From Rhodococcus sp. P1Y (lineage in GTDB: Bacteria > Actinomycetota > Actinomycetes > Mycobacteriales > Mycobacteriaceae): DNA of 64,000 bases. This document shows positions 9,044 to 17,987 of this stretch, one piece after another (positions within the stretch are counted from its first letter, which is position 1; each line of letters starts with the position of its first letter). The notes under the pieces are model-generated. The model saw only the letters and a list, made by a program, of their open reading frames with translations. It was not told the origin of the DNA and did no database searches. The position numbers were made by a program, and so were the translations under genes. The stretch is taken from assembly GCF_003641205.1 (NCBI RefSeq), contig NZ_CP032762.1:3782001-3846000 (forward strand), given 5' to 3'.

Positions 9044-9805
9044 CTACGAAGCACGAAGCCTGAGCCGCCCCGTGTGTGCGGGTCGAGAACGCACCGGCGC
9101 GCCGGCCGCAACAAACGCATCGAGTAGTGCCTGTCCCCGGCGCGCACCGTCCGACGCGTACGTGCCCGCGAGCACCGGTACGTAGGTCGAGGCACCGAGA
9201 ATCGAATCACCGACCAAGCTCCAGAACGTCCGACCGTCCAAGGGCGCTCTCTCCGCAACGGACCGCAGGATTGCGTCCAATGACGTGATGCAGCGATGCG
9301 CTGTCCACACGAGCAGAGCCTCCTCGCACGGCAGCGTCACTGCGCCGTGCGAGGTGTCGAGGGAATCTCCGTCGAGAACCCTGAGGATCGGAGACGTGAC
9401 ACCCGCCCAGTCGATACCGCCATCGCTGTCCATGTGAATCCACAGGTTGTCGATGCCGGGATCCCAGGCACGGCCTTCGAGAACGAGGAGCGCCGACACG
9501 CGTCCTACGACGGAATGGATCAGCGCGGTCGCAACTTGAATGGCCGCAGCTTCCGGAATTTTGAGGTCCTCCAGGGAGCGTTCGATCATCAGGTCCACTC
9601 GCCCGTCTTCGAGGCCGCCTGCGAGTTGCCACCACCGCCGTTTGCCCTCACCTGCCATCGCAGCGACCGCGTACATCCGCGGATAGTCCGGGTTGAGTGC
9701 ACGAAGCCGGTTGCACGACCGCGTCAGCGGACTGCATTCCGCGCTGCGTTCGCGAGAGCGATACACATCGGCCCAGGCATCGGACACCGTGGTTGCAAGT
9801 GACAC
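9044..9805 (-). CDS. FhuF-like iron-uptake-associated protein lacking the usual C-terminal cysteines
   Basis: A 253-residue soluble protein whose layout resembles FhuF/ferric-siderophore reductases, which release iron from imported siderophores. I see no CC-x-n-CxxC cluster at the C-terminus, which ends in an Arg-rich tail, so [2Fe-2S] binding is doubtful. The GTG at 9805 is preferred because AAGGAG sits seven bases ahead; an ATG 27 bases upstream has poor spacing. An iron box lies about 50 bases upstream, and the divergent neighbour encodes a siderophore permease. The family assignment rests on context and weak resemblance, so function is tentative. Confidence 0.5.
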   Translation of the reverse strand: MSLATTVSDAWADVYRSRERSAECSPLTRSCNRLRALNPDYPRMYAVAAMAGEGKRRWWQLAGGLEDGRVDLMIERSLEDLKIPEAAAIQVATALIHSVVGRVSALLVLEGRAWDPGIDNLWIHMDSDGGIDWAGVTSPILRVLDGDSLDTSHGAVTLPCEEALLVWTAHRCITSLDAILRSVAERAPLDGRTFWSLVGDSILGASTYVPVLAGTYASDGARRGQALLDAFVAAGAPVRSRPAHTGRLRLRAS

Positions 9806-9853
9806 CGGAACACTCCTTGTCGTCGACGACATGGCCCCTGAGGACCGCTATAG

Positions 9854-9872
9854 ATAGGTTAGCCTAACCATC
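9854..9872. promoter_or_regulatory. IdeR/DtxR-type iron box
   Basis: ATAGGTTAGCCTAACCATC matches the IdeR consensus TWAGGTWAGSCTWACCTWA at about 16 of 19 positions, including a fully symmetric GGTTAGCCTAACC core. It lies 49 bases before the FhuF-like gene start and 142 bases before the divergent permease gene, placing the whole block under iron repression. Confidence 0.82.
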
Positions 9873-9922
9873 AACGATGCATCAGAGTGAGTCCAGCGAT
9901 GTCTCCTCGATCACGCTTTCGG

Positions 9923-9941
9923 CTTGGCTTGCCTAACCCGG
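9923..9941. promoter_or_regulatory. Second, degenerate iron box before the permease operon
   Basis: CTTGGCTTGCCTAACCCGG keeps the right half (GCCTAACC) of the IdeR box and about 12 of 19 consensus positions. Its position 73 bases before the permease GTG would suit a repressor site for the plus-strand operon, either alone or with the stronger box 50 bases upstream. Confidence 0.4.
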
Positions 9942-10013
9942 GGAGCGCAGAATGAACAAGGGTTCCGTAACCTAACGCAGGATCCCCCCACACAGTGAGG
10001 AGTCACGAACACA

Positions 10014-11489
10014 GTGACGACGGCACCAATGCTCGGCTCGGGAGGACCTCATCCGAACCCGAACGAAGATTTCGCGAAGGAAGAGATCCCACGAGGACCG
10101 GCACCCTGGCCGCCTCGAATCGCAGCCTTCGCCGTCGACCTGGCGATCGTTCTGCTGCCACTTGGCATCGGTTGGTCGATAGTCGATTCGCTCCGAGACG
10201 ACAACGGCGGCGGCGAAGCCGACAGATTCGTGTTCGGTGCAATCGCGGTTGCCGTTGCGTTCGGTCTTTTCCTGTGGAATCACGGTTTTCGCGAGGGTAA
10301 GGACGGCCAAAGCGCCGGTATGCGGTGGACGAACCTCATCGTCCGTGACGTTTCCACCGGCGATGCCATCGGCGTGAAACGCTCCATGCTGCTTCCGCTC
10401 GGTGTCGGCCGGAGTTCCACCGAGGTGGTACGGGAGAAAACTGCGCTCGACGAGTTGTTCGAGCCGATCGCACGAGACAATTCGGTCGCCGGGATTCGTC
10501 GACGACGCATACTCGGTCTCGTCATCCTTACGCTCGCTCTGGCCGCGGCGATACTGGCCAGCATCGCAATCGGGGCAAGGCCACTCACGTTCGCCGAGAT
10601 CGGCCACGCACTGCTGAACTCGACGGGAACCGACACCGACATCATCGTCCGCACCCTCCGTGTACCCCGCACCTTGCTTGCATTGGTCGTCGGAATCGCA
10701 CTCGGGATTGCAGGTGCGCTCATCCAGGGCCATACGCGAAATCCGTTGGCCGACGCCGGTTTGTTGGGTCTCAACGCCGGTGCCGCGTTCCTCGTAGTCC
10801 TGTCCATCTACTTTTTCCGATTCAACTCACCAAGTCAGTACCTGTGGTTCGCGTTCGCCGGGTCGGCGATCGCGAGTGTCGTGGTGTTCGGGTTGTCCTC
10901 GGCCGGCAATGGCAAGGCAAGCCCTCTCAACCTGGCGTTGGCCGGCGCGGGCGTTGCATTCTTCCTCGCGGCGATGACCAACGCGATCGTTCTTCTCGAT
11001 CAGACGAGCCTCGACGGATATCGATTCTGGTCGGTCGGATCGGTGGCGGGGCGAGGGCTCGATGTTCTCTGGCAGGTACTGCCGTTCCTCGTTGTCGGAG
11101 TACTGATCGCGGTGGCCAGTACGCCCGGGCTCAATGTCATGAGTCTCGGTGAAGACGTGGCGAGATCGCTCGGCACGAACATCGCACTCACCCGCACCAT
11201 CGGCATCGTTGCCATCACGTTGCTCACCGGTGCTGCGACCGCAGCGTGCGGCCCGATTGCATTCATCGGACTTGTCGTTCCTCACGTCGCCCGTGTGGTC
11301 ACAGGCCCCGACTACCGATGGATCGTCCCGTATGCGGGGTTGATGGGCGGGGTGATGCTGATGATCGCCGACGTCATCGGACGAGTCGTCGTCCGGCCGG
11401 GAGAGCTTCAGGTCGGAATCGTCCTTGCGTTGTTCGGTGCACCGTTCTTCATCGCACTCGTACGTCGTCGGAAGTTGGCAAGCCTGTGA
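10014..11489 (+). CDS. RDD-domain / FecCD siderophore permease fusion
   Basis: A 491-residue inner-membrane permease of a Fe3+-siderophore ABC importer. From about residue 160 it is a complete FecCD/BtuC-type permease, with RVPRTLLALVVG near 207-218, GALIQGHTRNPLADAGLLG near 227-245, and the ATPase-contacting loop GEDVARSLG near 378. Residues 30-150 form an additional RDD-family membrane domain: the RIAAFAVD motif near 35, then two hydrophobic segments and GQSAGMRWTNLIVRD. GTG at 10014 follows GAGGAG. The stop overlaps the next gene by four bases (GTGA). No substrate-binding protein gene lies nearby, so the lipoprotein component must be elsewhere. Confidence 0.88.
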   Translation: MTTAPMLGSGGPHPNPNEDFAKEEIPRGPAPWPPRIAAFAVDLAIVLLPLGIGWSIVDSLRDDNGGGEADRFVFGAIAVAVAFGLFLWNHGFREGKDGQSAGMRWTNLIVRDVSTGDAIGVKRSMLLPLGVGRSSTEVVREKTALDELFEPIARDNSVAGIRRRRILGLVILTLALAAAILASIAIGARPLTFAEIGHALLNSTGTDTDIIVRTLRVPRTLLALVVGIALGIAGALIQGHTRNPLADAGLLGLNAGAAFLVVLSIYFFRFNSPSQYLWFAFAGSAIASVVVFGLSSAGNGKASPLNLALAGAGVAFFLAAMTNAIVLLDQTSLDGYRFWSVGSVAGRGLDVLWQVLPFLVVGVLIAVASTPGLNVMSLGEDVARSLGTNIALTRTIGIVAITLLTGAATAACGPIAFIGLVVPHVARVVTGPDYRWIVPYAGLMGGVMLMIADVIGRVVVRPGELQVGIVLALFGAPFFIALVRRRKLASL

Positions 11490-12592
11490 CCACAAAGACG
11501 GAGTCGTCGTCGGCGACGCTCGACGGCCACGACCACAAAGTCCCCTCGCGTCCGCCGTTCCGACTCGGACGCATCTCGCTCGTCAGACGGCCGATCATGG
11601 TACTGGCCAACGTTCTTCTGTTGGCTGCGCTCTTCCTGGTCATGTGCGTCAACATCGGTCGCGGCGATTTCCCGCTGTCGATCCCGCAGGTGACCGAGGT
11701 TCTGTTCGGCGGCGGATCGCGGATCGACCGATTCATCGTCATGGATCTGCGGCTGCCTCGCTCGCTCACCGGCCTCCTCGTGGGAATGGCGCTGGGAATG
11801 TCGGGCGCTGTGACTCAATCCATCTCACGCAATTCCCTTGCAAGCCCGGACATCCTCGGGATCACGGCGGGAGCGAGTGCAGCGGCGGTTGCGCTGATCG
11901 TGCTCGGAGGCGGTGGGACGTTCGTCGGAATTCTGGCAACCCTCGGCCTGCCGATCGCCGCGTTGATCGGCGGAGTCATCACTGCAGTCTTGATCTACGC
12001 CCTCGCCTGGAAGCGTGGTGTCGAGGGGTTTCGGCTGATCCTGGTCGGTATCGCAATCAACGCCATGCTGACCGCAGCAATCGGCTGGCTCCTCATCAGC
12101 GCGGACATCAACGACGTCTCGCGTGCGCAACTGTGGCTCAACGGTTCGCTCAACGGTGCCGATTGGAGCAAAGTCTGGCCCGTGCTCGCGGCCGTTGTCA
12201 TCGTCGGCGGTTTCACCATCGTCTCCACTTTCACCCTCGGTGCGCTCAGGCTCGGCGACGACAACGCGCGCTCGCTCGGCGTCCGACTGCAGTACGGACA
12301 GGCATCTTTGTTGCTCGCGTCGGTTGCCCTCGCCGCCATCGCCACTGCTGCGGCAGGTCCTATCGGATTCGTCGCTCTGGCCGCGCCACAGATCGCACTG
12401 CGGATTCTGCGGACCCCTGGCCCGCCGATCATCGCCTCTGCATTGATGGGCGGACTGCTCGTCGTCGGAAGCGACCTCATCGCCAGAACGATCCTGCCCG
12501 TCGAATTGCCCGTCGGCATCGTCACCTCCGCTCTCGGTGGCCCGTTCCTGCTCTACCTTCTCGTTCGCAGTAACCGAAAGGTCTCCGCATGA
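11486..12592 (+). CDS. FecCD-family siderophore ABC permease, second subunit
   Basis: A 368-residue partner permease. It shows the family motifs: LRLPRSLTGLLVGMALGMSG near 85-104, SRNSLASPDILGITAGAS near 110, the loop GDDNARSLG near 265 and AAGPIGFVALAAPQIALR near 296. Around nine hydrophobic segments can be drawn. The N-terminal 35 residues are polar and cytoplasmic. The GTG at 11486 overlaps the previous stop, and its own stop overlaps the ATPase start (ATGA), so the three transport genes form one coupled operon. Confidence 0.9.
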   Translation: MTTKTESSSATLDGHDHKVPSRPPFRLGRISLVRRPIMVLANVLLLAALFLVMCVNIGRGDFPLSIPQVTEVLFGGGSRIDRFIVMDLRLPRSLTGLLVGMALGMSGAVTQSISRNSLASPDILGITAGASAAAVALIVLGGGGTFVGILATLGLPIAALIGGVITAVLIYALAWKRGVEGFRLILVGIAINAMLTAAIGWLLISADINDVSRAQLWLNGSLNGADWSKVWPVLAAVVIVGGFTIVSTFTLGALRLGDDNARSLGVRLQYGQASLLLASVALAAIATAAAGPIGFVALAAPQIALRILRTPGPPIIASALMGGLLVVGSDLIARTILPVELPVGIVTSALGGPFLLYLLVRSNRKVSA

Positions 12593-13443
12593 CCACCACA
12601 GAACCGTCCCGCCTCGTTGCCCATGACCTGACCCTTGGGTACGGCGATCGCATCATCGTCGAGAATCTCGACCTCGACGTGCACACGGGGGTCATCACTA
12701 CCGTCATCGGTCCCAACGGCTGCGGAAAGAGCACGCTTCTCCGTTCCCTCGGACGACTACTGAAGCCGAAGTCGGGAAAGGTCGTCCTGGACGGAAAAGC
12801 CATTTCTTCCATGCGGACCAAGGACGTCGCGCGGGTTCTCGGGATGCTTCCGCAGGCGCCGACGGCGCCCGAGGGACTGACCGTCGGCGATTTGGTGTCG
12901 AGAGGTAGACACCCGCACCAGTCGTGGGTTCGCCAGTGGAGTTCCGACGACGAGTCCGAGGTTGCCAATGCTCTCGAGCTCACCGGTGTAGGCGATCTGG
13001 CCGATCGCCCGGTCGACGAACTGTCCGGCGGTCAGCGTCAGCGAGCCTGGATTTCGATGGCGCTTGCGCAAGGTACGGACATCCTGCTCCTGGATGAGCC
13101 CACGACGTATCTCGACCTGGCCCACTCGGTGGAAGTTCTCGATCTCGTCGATCGCTTGCACGAAGAGATGGGTCGCACCGTCGTCATGGTTCTGCACGAT
13201 CTGAACCTGGCGGTCCGATACAGCGATCGGATCATCGTGATGTCCCAGGGCAAGATCGTCGAGTCCGGCCGACCACAGGACGTCATCTCGGAGAAGCTAC
13301 TGCTCGACGTATTCGGCCTCGACGCGACGGTCATCGAGGATCCAGTCTCGGATCGACCGTTGATCGTTCCGATCGGCACGCGGCACGTCTACGGAACAGT
13401 CGGCGGCCCGGTGAAGTCGACCACGAAGTCGGTCACGAACTAG
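12589..13443 (+). CDS. Siderophore ABC transporter ATP-binding protein
   Basis: A 284-residue FepC/FhuC-type ATPase that powers the two permeases. Walker A is GPNGCGKST near residues 42-50, the signature LSGGQRQR near 145-152, Walker B DILLLDEPT near 164-172 and the switch histidine in LHDLNLA near 199. The C-terminus continues past the core domain with FGLDATVIEDPVSDRPL, usual for the iron family. Its stop TAG overlaps the stop of the convergent MprF-like gene, leaving no room for a separate terminator. Confidence 0.94.
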   Translation: MTTTEPSRLVAHDLTLGYGDRIIVENLDLDVHTGVITTVIGPNGCGKSTLLRSLGRLLKPKSGKVVLDGKAISSMRTKDVARVLGMLPQAPTAPEGLTVGDLVSRGRHPHQSWVRQWSSDDESEVANALELTGVGDLADRPVDELSGGQRQRAWISMALAQGTDILLLDEPTTYLDLAHSVEVLDLVDRLHEEMGRTVVMVLHDLNLAVRYSDRIIVMSQGKIVESGRPQDVISEKLLLDVFGLDATVIEDPVSDRPLIVPIGTRHVYGTVGGPVKSTTKSVTN

Positions 13444-16085
13444 CGCTCGATCATCGTCTTCACCAACCGGTACCCCTGCCCGAGCGATACGTCCGGTAGG
13501 TAGGCCCGACCGACGGCATTTCCAATGCTGGGCAGCGCAGCCGGGTCGGCGAACGTCATGTGCATGGGTTCGTAGCGAGGCTGGAACTTCGACTTGAACG
13601 CCAGAAGCGAGCGGAAGCCGTAGACGGGTTCCAAAGTCTTCCCGAGAACGTCGAGCAGACGATCCAGCAAGTTCGAAAAGGTGAGCTCGTCCTCGGATGT
13701 GTCCGCGTCACCGCGTCCGTCTTCCACCTTGGCAAGCGGGGCCCCCGACAAGCTGAGGAATCGGACTCCCTCTGCCTGGAGCAGGATCGCGGCTGACGCG
13801 ATCAGGTACTCCATGGTCGGTCGGAACCCCTCGGAACGGCGCCGCATGAAGTCGAGGGTCCACCCCACGATCGCTCCGTCCTCGTACACCGGCATCCACG
13901 ACGTGATTCCATGGACCGTACGATGCTCGTCCACAGCGATGAGGCATCTCACCTGCGGATCATCGACCTCTTCGAGTCCTCCCAAGGTGAACCCCATCTC
14001 GGGCATGCCCTTGTCGGCGACCCACTCTTCGGAAATCGCGGTGATCTGGTCGGTGATCGCAAGGGGTGCCTCGCCGAAACTGATCCACTCCGCCTCGATA
14101 CCGACCTTCTTCGCACGATTCAGAGCCGTCCGCACGTCTTGGAATCGTTTGCCGGTGAACGCCAGGTTCTCGAGGTCGAGGATGGTCTCCTCCCCCACCT
14201 GGATGCCACCCCATCCGATGCTGTCGGTGATTTCACGTACGCGAGGAGTGACCGAGTAGAAGCACGGAATCCAGCCGTTGTCGGATGCGAACTCGGCGAA
14301 GTCGACGACGTTGTCACGCAGTCGATCCGGAGGGCCGACGGGGTCTCCGGTCGTCAGGGCGACACCCGAGATGACCCGATACGCGACGTAGCTCGTCCCG
14401 TCGGCCGAGAACCAGTACGTATTGCCCTTCCATGTAGTCATCCACGACAGCGCACTCCCCGTGCTCGAGGTCAGTATCGCGCGGGCCCGATCGGTTGCTC
14501 CGCTGTGGACGCCGTGCGCCTTGGTCAGAAATGTCCCGAGAACGAGCATGCAGAGCACGCCCCAGAAGATGACGCCGGTCCACTCGAACAGCAACGTAGC
14601 AAGCACGCTGTCCGGCAGGAACCGGGGTTCGAGCCACTGCAGGTATACGGGCGGTATCAAGCGCTGCGGAAAATCGGCGAGAAGCCCGAGCACCGTGGGT
14701 TCGCGGTCGAATCCGGACCGGTCCGCCAGACCCCCGAGCACGTACAGAACAGCCATGACCGCGCCGGTGACGGCCACCGATATCGTGAACCGTTTGTACG
14801 TACCTCGGGGCGCTGTCAGATCGAAATATTTCCGCGTGAGCAGCAGCAGAACGAGCACCGCAAGAGGGAGTAGGAACGGCACGATCGTCCGGTACGCAGT
14901 CGGCGACTCCAAGCCGTAGAACAACGTTTCGTCGTCGCCCGCCTCCACGAAGCGGATGGCGTAGTTCGCAATCGAGACCACGAGAAGTACAACCTGCGCG
15001 AACAACGCTGCCCACCATGCGAATCGGCGGCCCCTGCGCAACCCGTCGGCGAGGAAAAGCAGGAAGATCGACGGCATCAGCGACAGGATGGTGGGTCCTA
15101 TGCCACCCAACCGCAGTTCGAGCAGACCGGTTCGGCACTCGGGATCGGTGGCCGAGTCGGCGCAGATCTCACGTACTTCGGCAGCTGTGTACGGCACGCC
15201 GCTGACCACGTCACGAAGAACCGCGAAGGGGCCGACCGCATCGGGGCTCAACGCGGCCAACACCGGACCGATCGAGCTTGCCGCGACGACGAGCGCGACC
15301 AGCACTCGCCCCTCCCGCACCGTTCCGGCCAAGCGAGGCCCGCGTGCGGATCTGCCGACAATCGTCGGACCGATGAGTAGACCGATAACCGCAGCAGCCA
15401 GTCGAACGACGTCCTGAAGGTGGCCACTGAACAGTGCCGACGTGATGAGCAGCGCGAGCAGACCCACGCGAATGCGTCGACGCCACAACGTGTCCATACG
15501 GGCGCTCGCGACCATGAGAACGCCCACGATCCATGTAGTCGGACCGATCGCGGTGCCGACGTGCAGGCGAAACCCCCAGTCGGCGTCGAAAAGTTTGGCC
15601 AGAGCGGCGATCCCCAAACCGAACAGAGCGCCCAGAACCTGGGTGACCACCGCCGCGAGGGCAAACTTCTTCGAGCCGATTCTTCGTTCGATCGGCGCGG
15701 CGGCCACGAACACAGCAACGACGAACACCACGTAGCCCAGAACGCCGGGCGCGAACAGACCCGCGGTGAGAACCGTCCACAGTCGAAGCTGCTCGAACGG
15801 CATGATTCCGAGCGCGAAATTGTGCCGGACGGTTTCCGCGCCGATCACGGCTCCCACGATTCCGAGCCCAAGCACGACGACCAGCAGCCCAAGGCTTACC
15901 GGCGCGCCCTTGATGCCGAAGACGATCAGTGCTCGCAGCCTGACGAGCTGCCGGATAGTCCTGCGCCAGAACGCAGTAATGCGGGATCTTCGTACCTCGA
16001 TCCACGACGGTTCCTGCACAACGATCGGATCTGCCGCCCGGGTCGCGTCATTCACGAGATCAGTCCTACTTTCTGCATCAACCAC
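13440..16085 (-). CDS. Large MprF-like (DUF2156) membrane protein with rhomboid-like N-terminal region
   Basis: An 881-residue membrane protein. Residues 50-250 contain several membrane segments with a rhomboid-like pattern (FAPGVLGYVVFVV, then PIERRIGSKKFALAAVV). Further helices run to about residue 530, and residues 545-880 are a soluble DUF2156/GNAT-like domain of the phosphatidylglycerol lysyltransferase type (GDPVGPPDRL, GEETILDLENL, NRAKKVG, YGFRSLLAFKSKFQPRYEP). The likely role is transfer of an amino acid from aminoacyl-tRNA to a membrane lipid, changing surface charge. It is distinct from LysX, since no lysyl-tRNA synthetase domain is present. It overlaps the esterase gene by 34 bases and probably acts with it. 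Confidence 0.8.
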   Translation of the reverse strand: MVDAESRTDLVNDATRAADPIVVQEPSWIEVRRSRITAFWRRTIRQLVRLRALIVFGIKGAPVSLGLLVVVLGLGIVGAVIGAETVRHNFALGIMPFEQLRLWTVLTAGLFAPGVLGYVVFVVAVFVAAAPIERRIGSKKFALAAVVTQVLGALFGLGIAALAKLFDADWGFRLHVGTAIGPTTWIVGVLMVASARMDTLWRRRIRVGLLALLITSALFSGHLQDVVRLAAAVIGLLIGPTIVGRSARGPRLAGTVREGRVLVALVVAASSIGPVLAALSPDAVGPFAVLRDVVSGVPYTAAEVREICADSATDPECRTGLLELRLGGIGPTILSLMPSIFLLFLADGLRRGRRFAWWAALFAQVVLLVVSIANYAIRFVEAGDDETLFYGLESPTAYRTIVPFLLPLAVLVLLLLTRKYFDLTAPRGTYKRFTISVAVTGAVMAVLYVLGGLADRSGFDREPTVLGLLADFPQRLIPPVYLQWLEPRFLPDSVLATLLFEWTGVIFWGVLCMLVLGTFLTKAHGVHSGATDRARAILTSSTGSALSWMTTWKGNTYWFSADGTSYVAYRVISGVALTTGDPVGPPDRLRDNVVDFAEFASDNGWIPCFYSVTPRVREITDSIGWGGIQVGEETILDLENLAFTGKRFQDVRTALNRAKKVGIEAEWISFGEAPLAITDQITAISEEWVADKGMPEMGFTLGGLEEVDDPQVRCLIAVDEHRTVHGITSWMPVYEDGAIVGWTLDFMRRRSEGFRPTMEYLIASAAILLQAEGVRFLSLSGAPLAKVEDGRGDADTSEDELTFSNLLDRLLDVLGKTLEPVYGFRSLLAFKSKFQPRYEPMHMTFADPAALPSIGNAVGRAYLPDVSLGQGYRLVKTMIER

Positions 16086-17353
16086 GGAAGTTCCTGCTTC
16101 AAGCCTTCGGACCAGACGGCGAAACTGTGCCCGCCCGGTACTTCGAGATAGCGCACGTCCATACCTGCTGCCTTGGCGGCGTCGAACATCGCTTGTTGTC
16201 CAGGTCGGTAATCGTTGTCTTCGGCTCCGACAACGAAAGCGCCTGCGGAATTCGGGTACTTTCTCGCCTTCAGCAGGTCCATCGGGTTGACCGCAACGAA
16301 CGCCGCTTCATTACCCCCGAAGGCCTCGGCTACAGTGCGGGCGCGATCGCCCAGAGTCGGTTCTGCCTGGCCCGACAGGTCGAGGAAGTTGGGGTAGACG
16401 TCGGGATGATTGGTTGCCAGTTGAATCGAGCAAGTCCCGCCGTAGGACAAACCACCGATCACCCAGGCGCGTGGGTCGGTGTTCACCTGGAACGTCGACT
16501 CGATCCAGCTCGGCACGTCCCGTGCGAGATACGTATCGACCTTGCCGAGCACGGAGTCGACACACAGAGGGTTGGCGAGCTCGGACCCTGTCGCGTCGGG
16601 GACAACGACCACCGGGCTCAATCCCGCGTGGTCCTTCGCGAACGCGTCCATGGTGCTCGCGAGCAATCCACCGGTCAGCCAATCTTCCGGCGCACCGGGC
16701 TGGCCGGCGAGCAGGACCAGAACAGGCAGCAGCGGCCGGGGGTCGGCGAAGTACGCCGGAGGTAGGTAGACCTGCGCGTCACGAGCGGAGAAGCCTGACG
16801 CGGTGGGCGGAATCGTCCCCGACGTCAGCCTGCCCGACGCCTGCATCGAATTCGGAGCGGTCCATACCGAATCGAGTGGACTCCCTGTGACGACCGAGGT
16901 CTGTGGCCCCGGAACCTCGGCGAGATCGATTCTGTCCACCTCGTCGACCCCGAGCAACGTTCCCACCGTCGGGTACGCAGCGAAGACCAGATTGACCTGT
17001 GCGCACGCAGCCACGACGACGAGCACAGCGGCGACGAGGGTGACGACCTTTGCCAGGACGCCACGTGCCACGGTCATGCGCGGCACGACCGCGAACACAG
17101 CTGCAAGACCGACACCGACCCAGACGTAGATCAAGGGCTCGATGGGGTCGGGAAAGGGCCGCCACACTTGTTCGACGACGTAGTACAGCACTGCCGCGAC
17201 CATGGCAGCGGCGAGAAGACAGAAGGGAAGGATCCGAACGAGATAGCGCCGCGTGCGACCGGCGACGAGCCACGCCGCCCCGAGGAGCCCGAGCACGAGG
17301 GTGGCCCACGACGTGGTGCCGCTGACCAAAGACAACGAGACGAACCAGTTCAC
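16052..17353 (-). CDS. Membrane-anchored alpha/beta-hydrolase esterase
   Basis: About 433 residues. Four hydrophobic segments fill residues 1-115. The rest is an extracytoplasmic esterase-D/antigen-85-like hydrolase with nucleophile motif GLSYGGTC near 308, an Asp candidate in VGAEDND near 377 and a His in PGGHSF near 410. It may act on lipids or mycolate-type esters at the cell surface. GTG at 17353 is preferred because GGGAGA sits five bases upstream; a GTG 24 bases earlier is possible but lacks one. It is co-transcribed with the overlapping DUF2156 gene, so the two may both modify membrane lipids. Confidence 0.78.
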   Translation of the reverse strand: MNWFVSLSLVSGTTSWATLVLGLLGAAWLVAGRTRRYLVRILPFCLLAAAMVAAVLYYVVEQVWRPFPDPIEPLIYVWVGVGLAAVFAVVPRMTVARGVLAKVVTLVAAVLVVVAACAQVNLVFAAYPTVGTLLGVDEVDRIDLAEVPGPQTSVVTGSPLDSVWTAPNSMQASGRLTSGTIPPTASGFSARDAQVYLPPAYFADPRPLLPVLVLLAGQPGAPEDWLTGGLLASTMDAFAKDHAGLSPVVVVPDATGSELANPLCVDSVLGKVDTYLARDVPSWIESTFQVNTDPRAWVIGGLSYGGTCSIQLATNHPDVYPNFLDLSGQAEPTLGDRARTVAEAFGGNEAAFVAVNPMDLLKARKYPNSAGAFVVGAEDNDYRPGQQAMFDAAKAAGMDVRYLEVPGGHSFAVWSEGLKQELPWLMQKVGLIS

Positions 17354-17494
17354 AGCTCTCTCCCGAGACGCCGACACGGTGACATGAGTGCAGAATAGGC
17401 ACAGTTCGACGCCGAATCCCTCAAGCCGGCCTCAACCGGTCGATAAGTCATCCTTCACGGGCGTATGACGCATCCCACACACGCAGGGCGCCCT

Positions 17495-17511
17495 TACTAC
17501 CGGGAGTAGTA
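17495..17511. promoter_or_regulatory. BlaI/MecI-type operator palindrome
   Basis: TACTAC-CGGGA-GTAGTA is a perfect six-base inverted repeat with a five-base centre. The TAC/GTA-rich half sites resemble BlaI/MecI operators. It lies 36 bases ahead of the blaI start and about 140 bases ahead of the divergent esterase gene, consistent with BlaI autorepression. Confidence 0.7.
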
Positions 17512-17546
17512 CGCATTTGTGTCGGACTGCCCGTAGACTCGCAAGA

Positions 17547-17963
17547 ATGGCAGGTCTAGGCGAACTCGAGCGTGCAGTGATGGATCATCTGTGGGAGTCC
17601 TCGGAACCACAGACAGTTCGACAAGTCCACGAAGCGCTGGCCGCTCACCGCGAACTCGCCTACACAACGGTGATGACCGTTCTGCAACGGTTGGCCAAGA
17701 AGCAGCTCGTCGTTCAGCAGCGCGACGATCGAGCTCACCGCTACGTCCCCCTTCACAGCCGAGACGAACTCGTTGCCAGCCTCATGGTGGATGCGCTCGC
17801 TCAGGCGCCGGCCTTCGGTGGCCGCGCCGCAGCGCTCGTGCATTTCGTCGGTCAAGTCGGAGCTGATGAAGCTGCAGCCCTCCGAGAAGCTCTTGCCGCG
17901 TTGGAAGTGGCACAATCGGGCGGGCGGTCCGCCGCGCTCGTCGAAGATCGACAATCCGATTGA
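17547..17963 (+). CDS. blaI: BlaI/MecI-family transcriptional repressor
   Basis: A 138-residue winged-helix repressor. LGELERAVMDHLW at the start and the recognition segment LAYTTVMTVLQRLAKKQLV near 38-56 are typical, followed by RDDRAHRYVPL. The C-terminal half is the dimerisation region where M56 proteases usually cut. ATG at 17547 is the conventional start; upstream in-frame residues contain no domain. It is followed after 24 bases by an M56 peptidase. In M. tuberculosis the equivalent pair is Rv1846c/Rv1845c, as I recall, controlling beta-lactamase and ATP synthase genes. Confidence 0.9.
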   Translation: MAGLGELERAVMDHLWESSEPQTVRQVHEALAAHRELAYTTVMTVLQRLAKKQLVVQQRDDRAHRYVPLHSRDELVASLMVDALAQAPAFGGRAAALVHFVGQVGADEAAALREALAALEVAQSGGRSAALVEDRQSD

Positions 17964-17987
17964 TTCCTGCCCTCGGTTAGTGAGGAA

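Noticed and set aside
13440..16085. LysX-type lysyl-tRNA synthetase fusion
   Set aside because: There is no class II synthetase domain; the C-terminus is only the DUF2156 domain.
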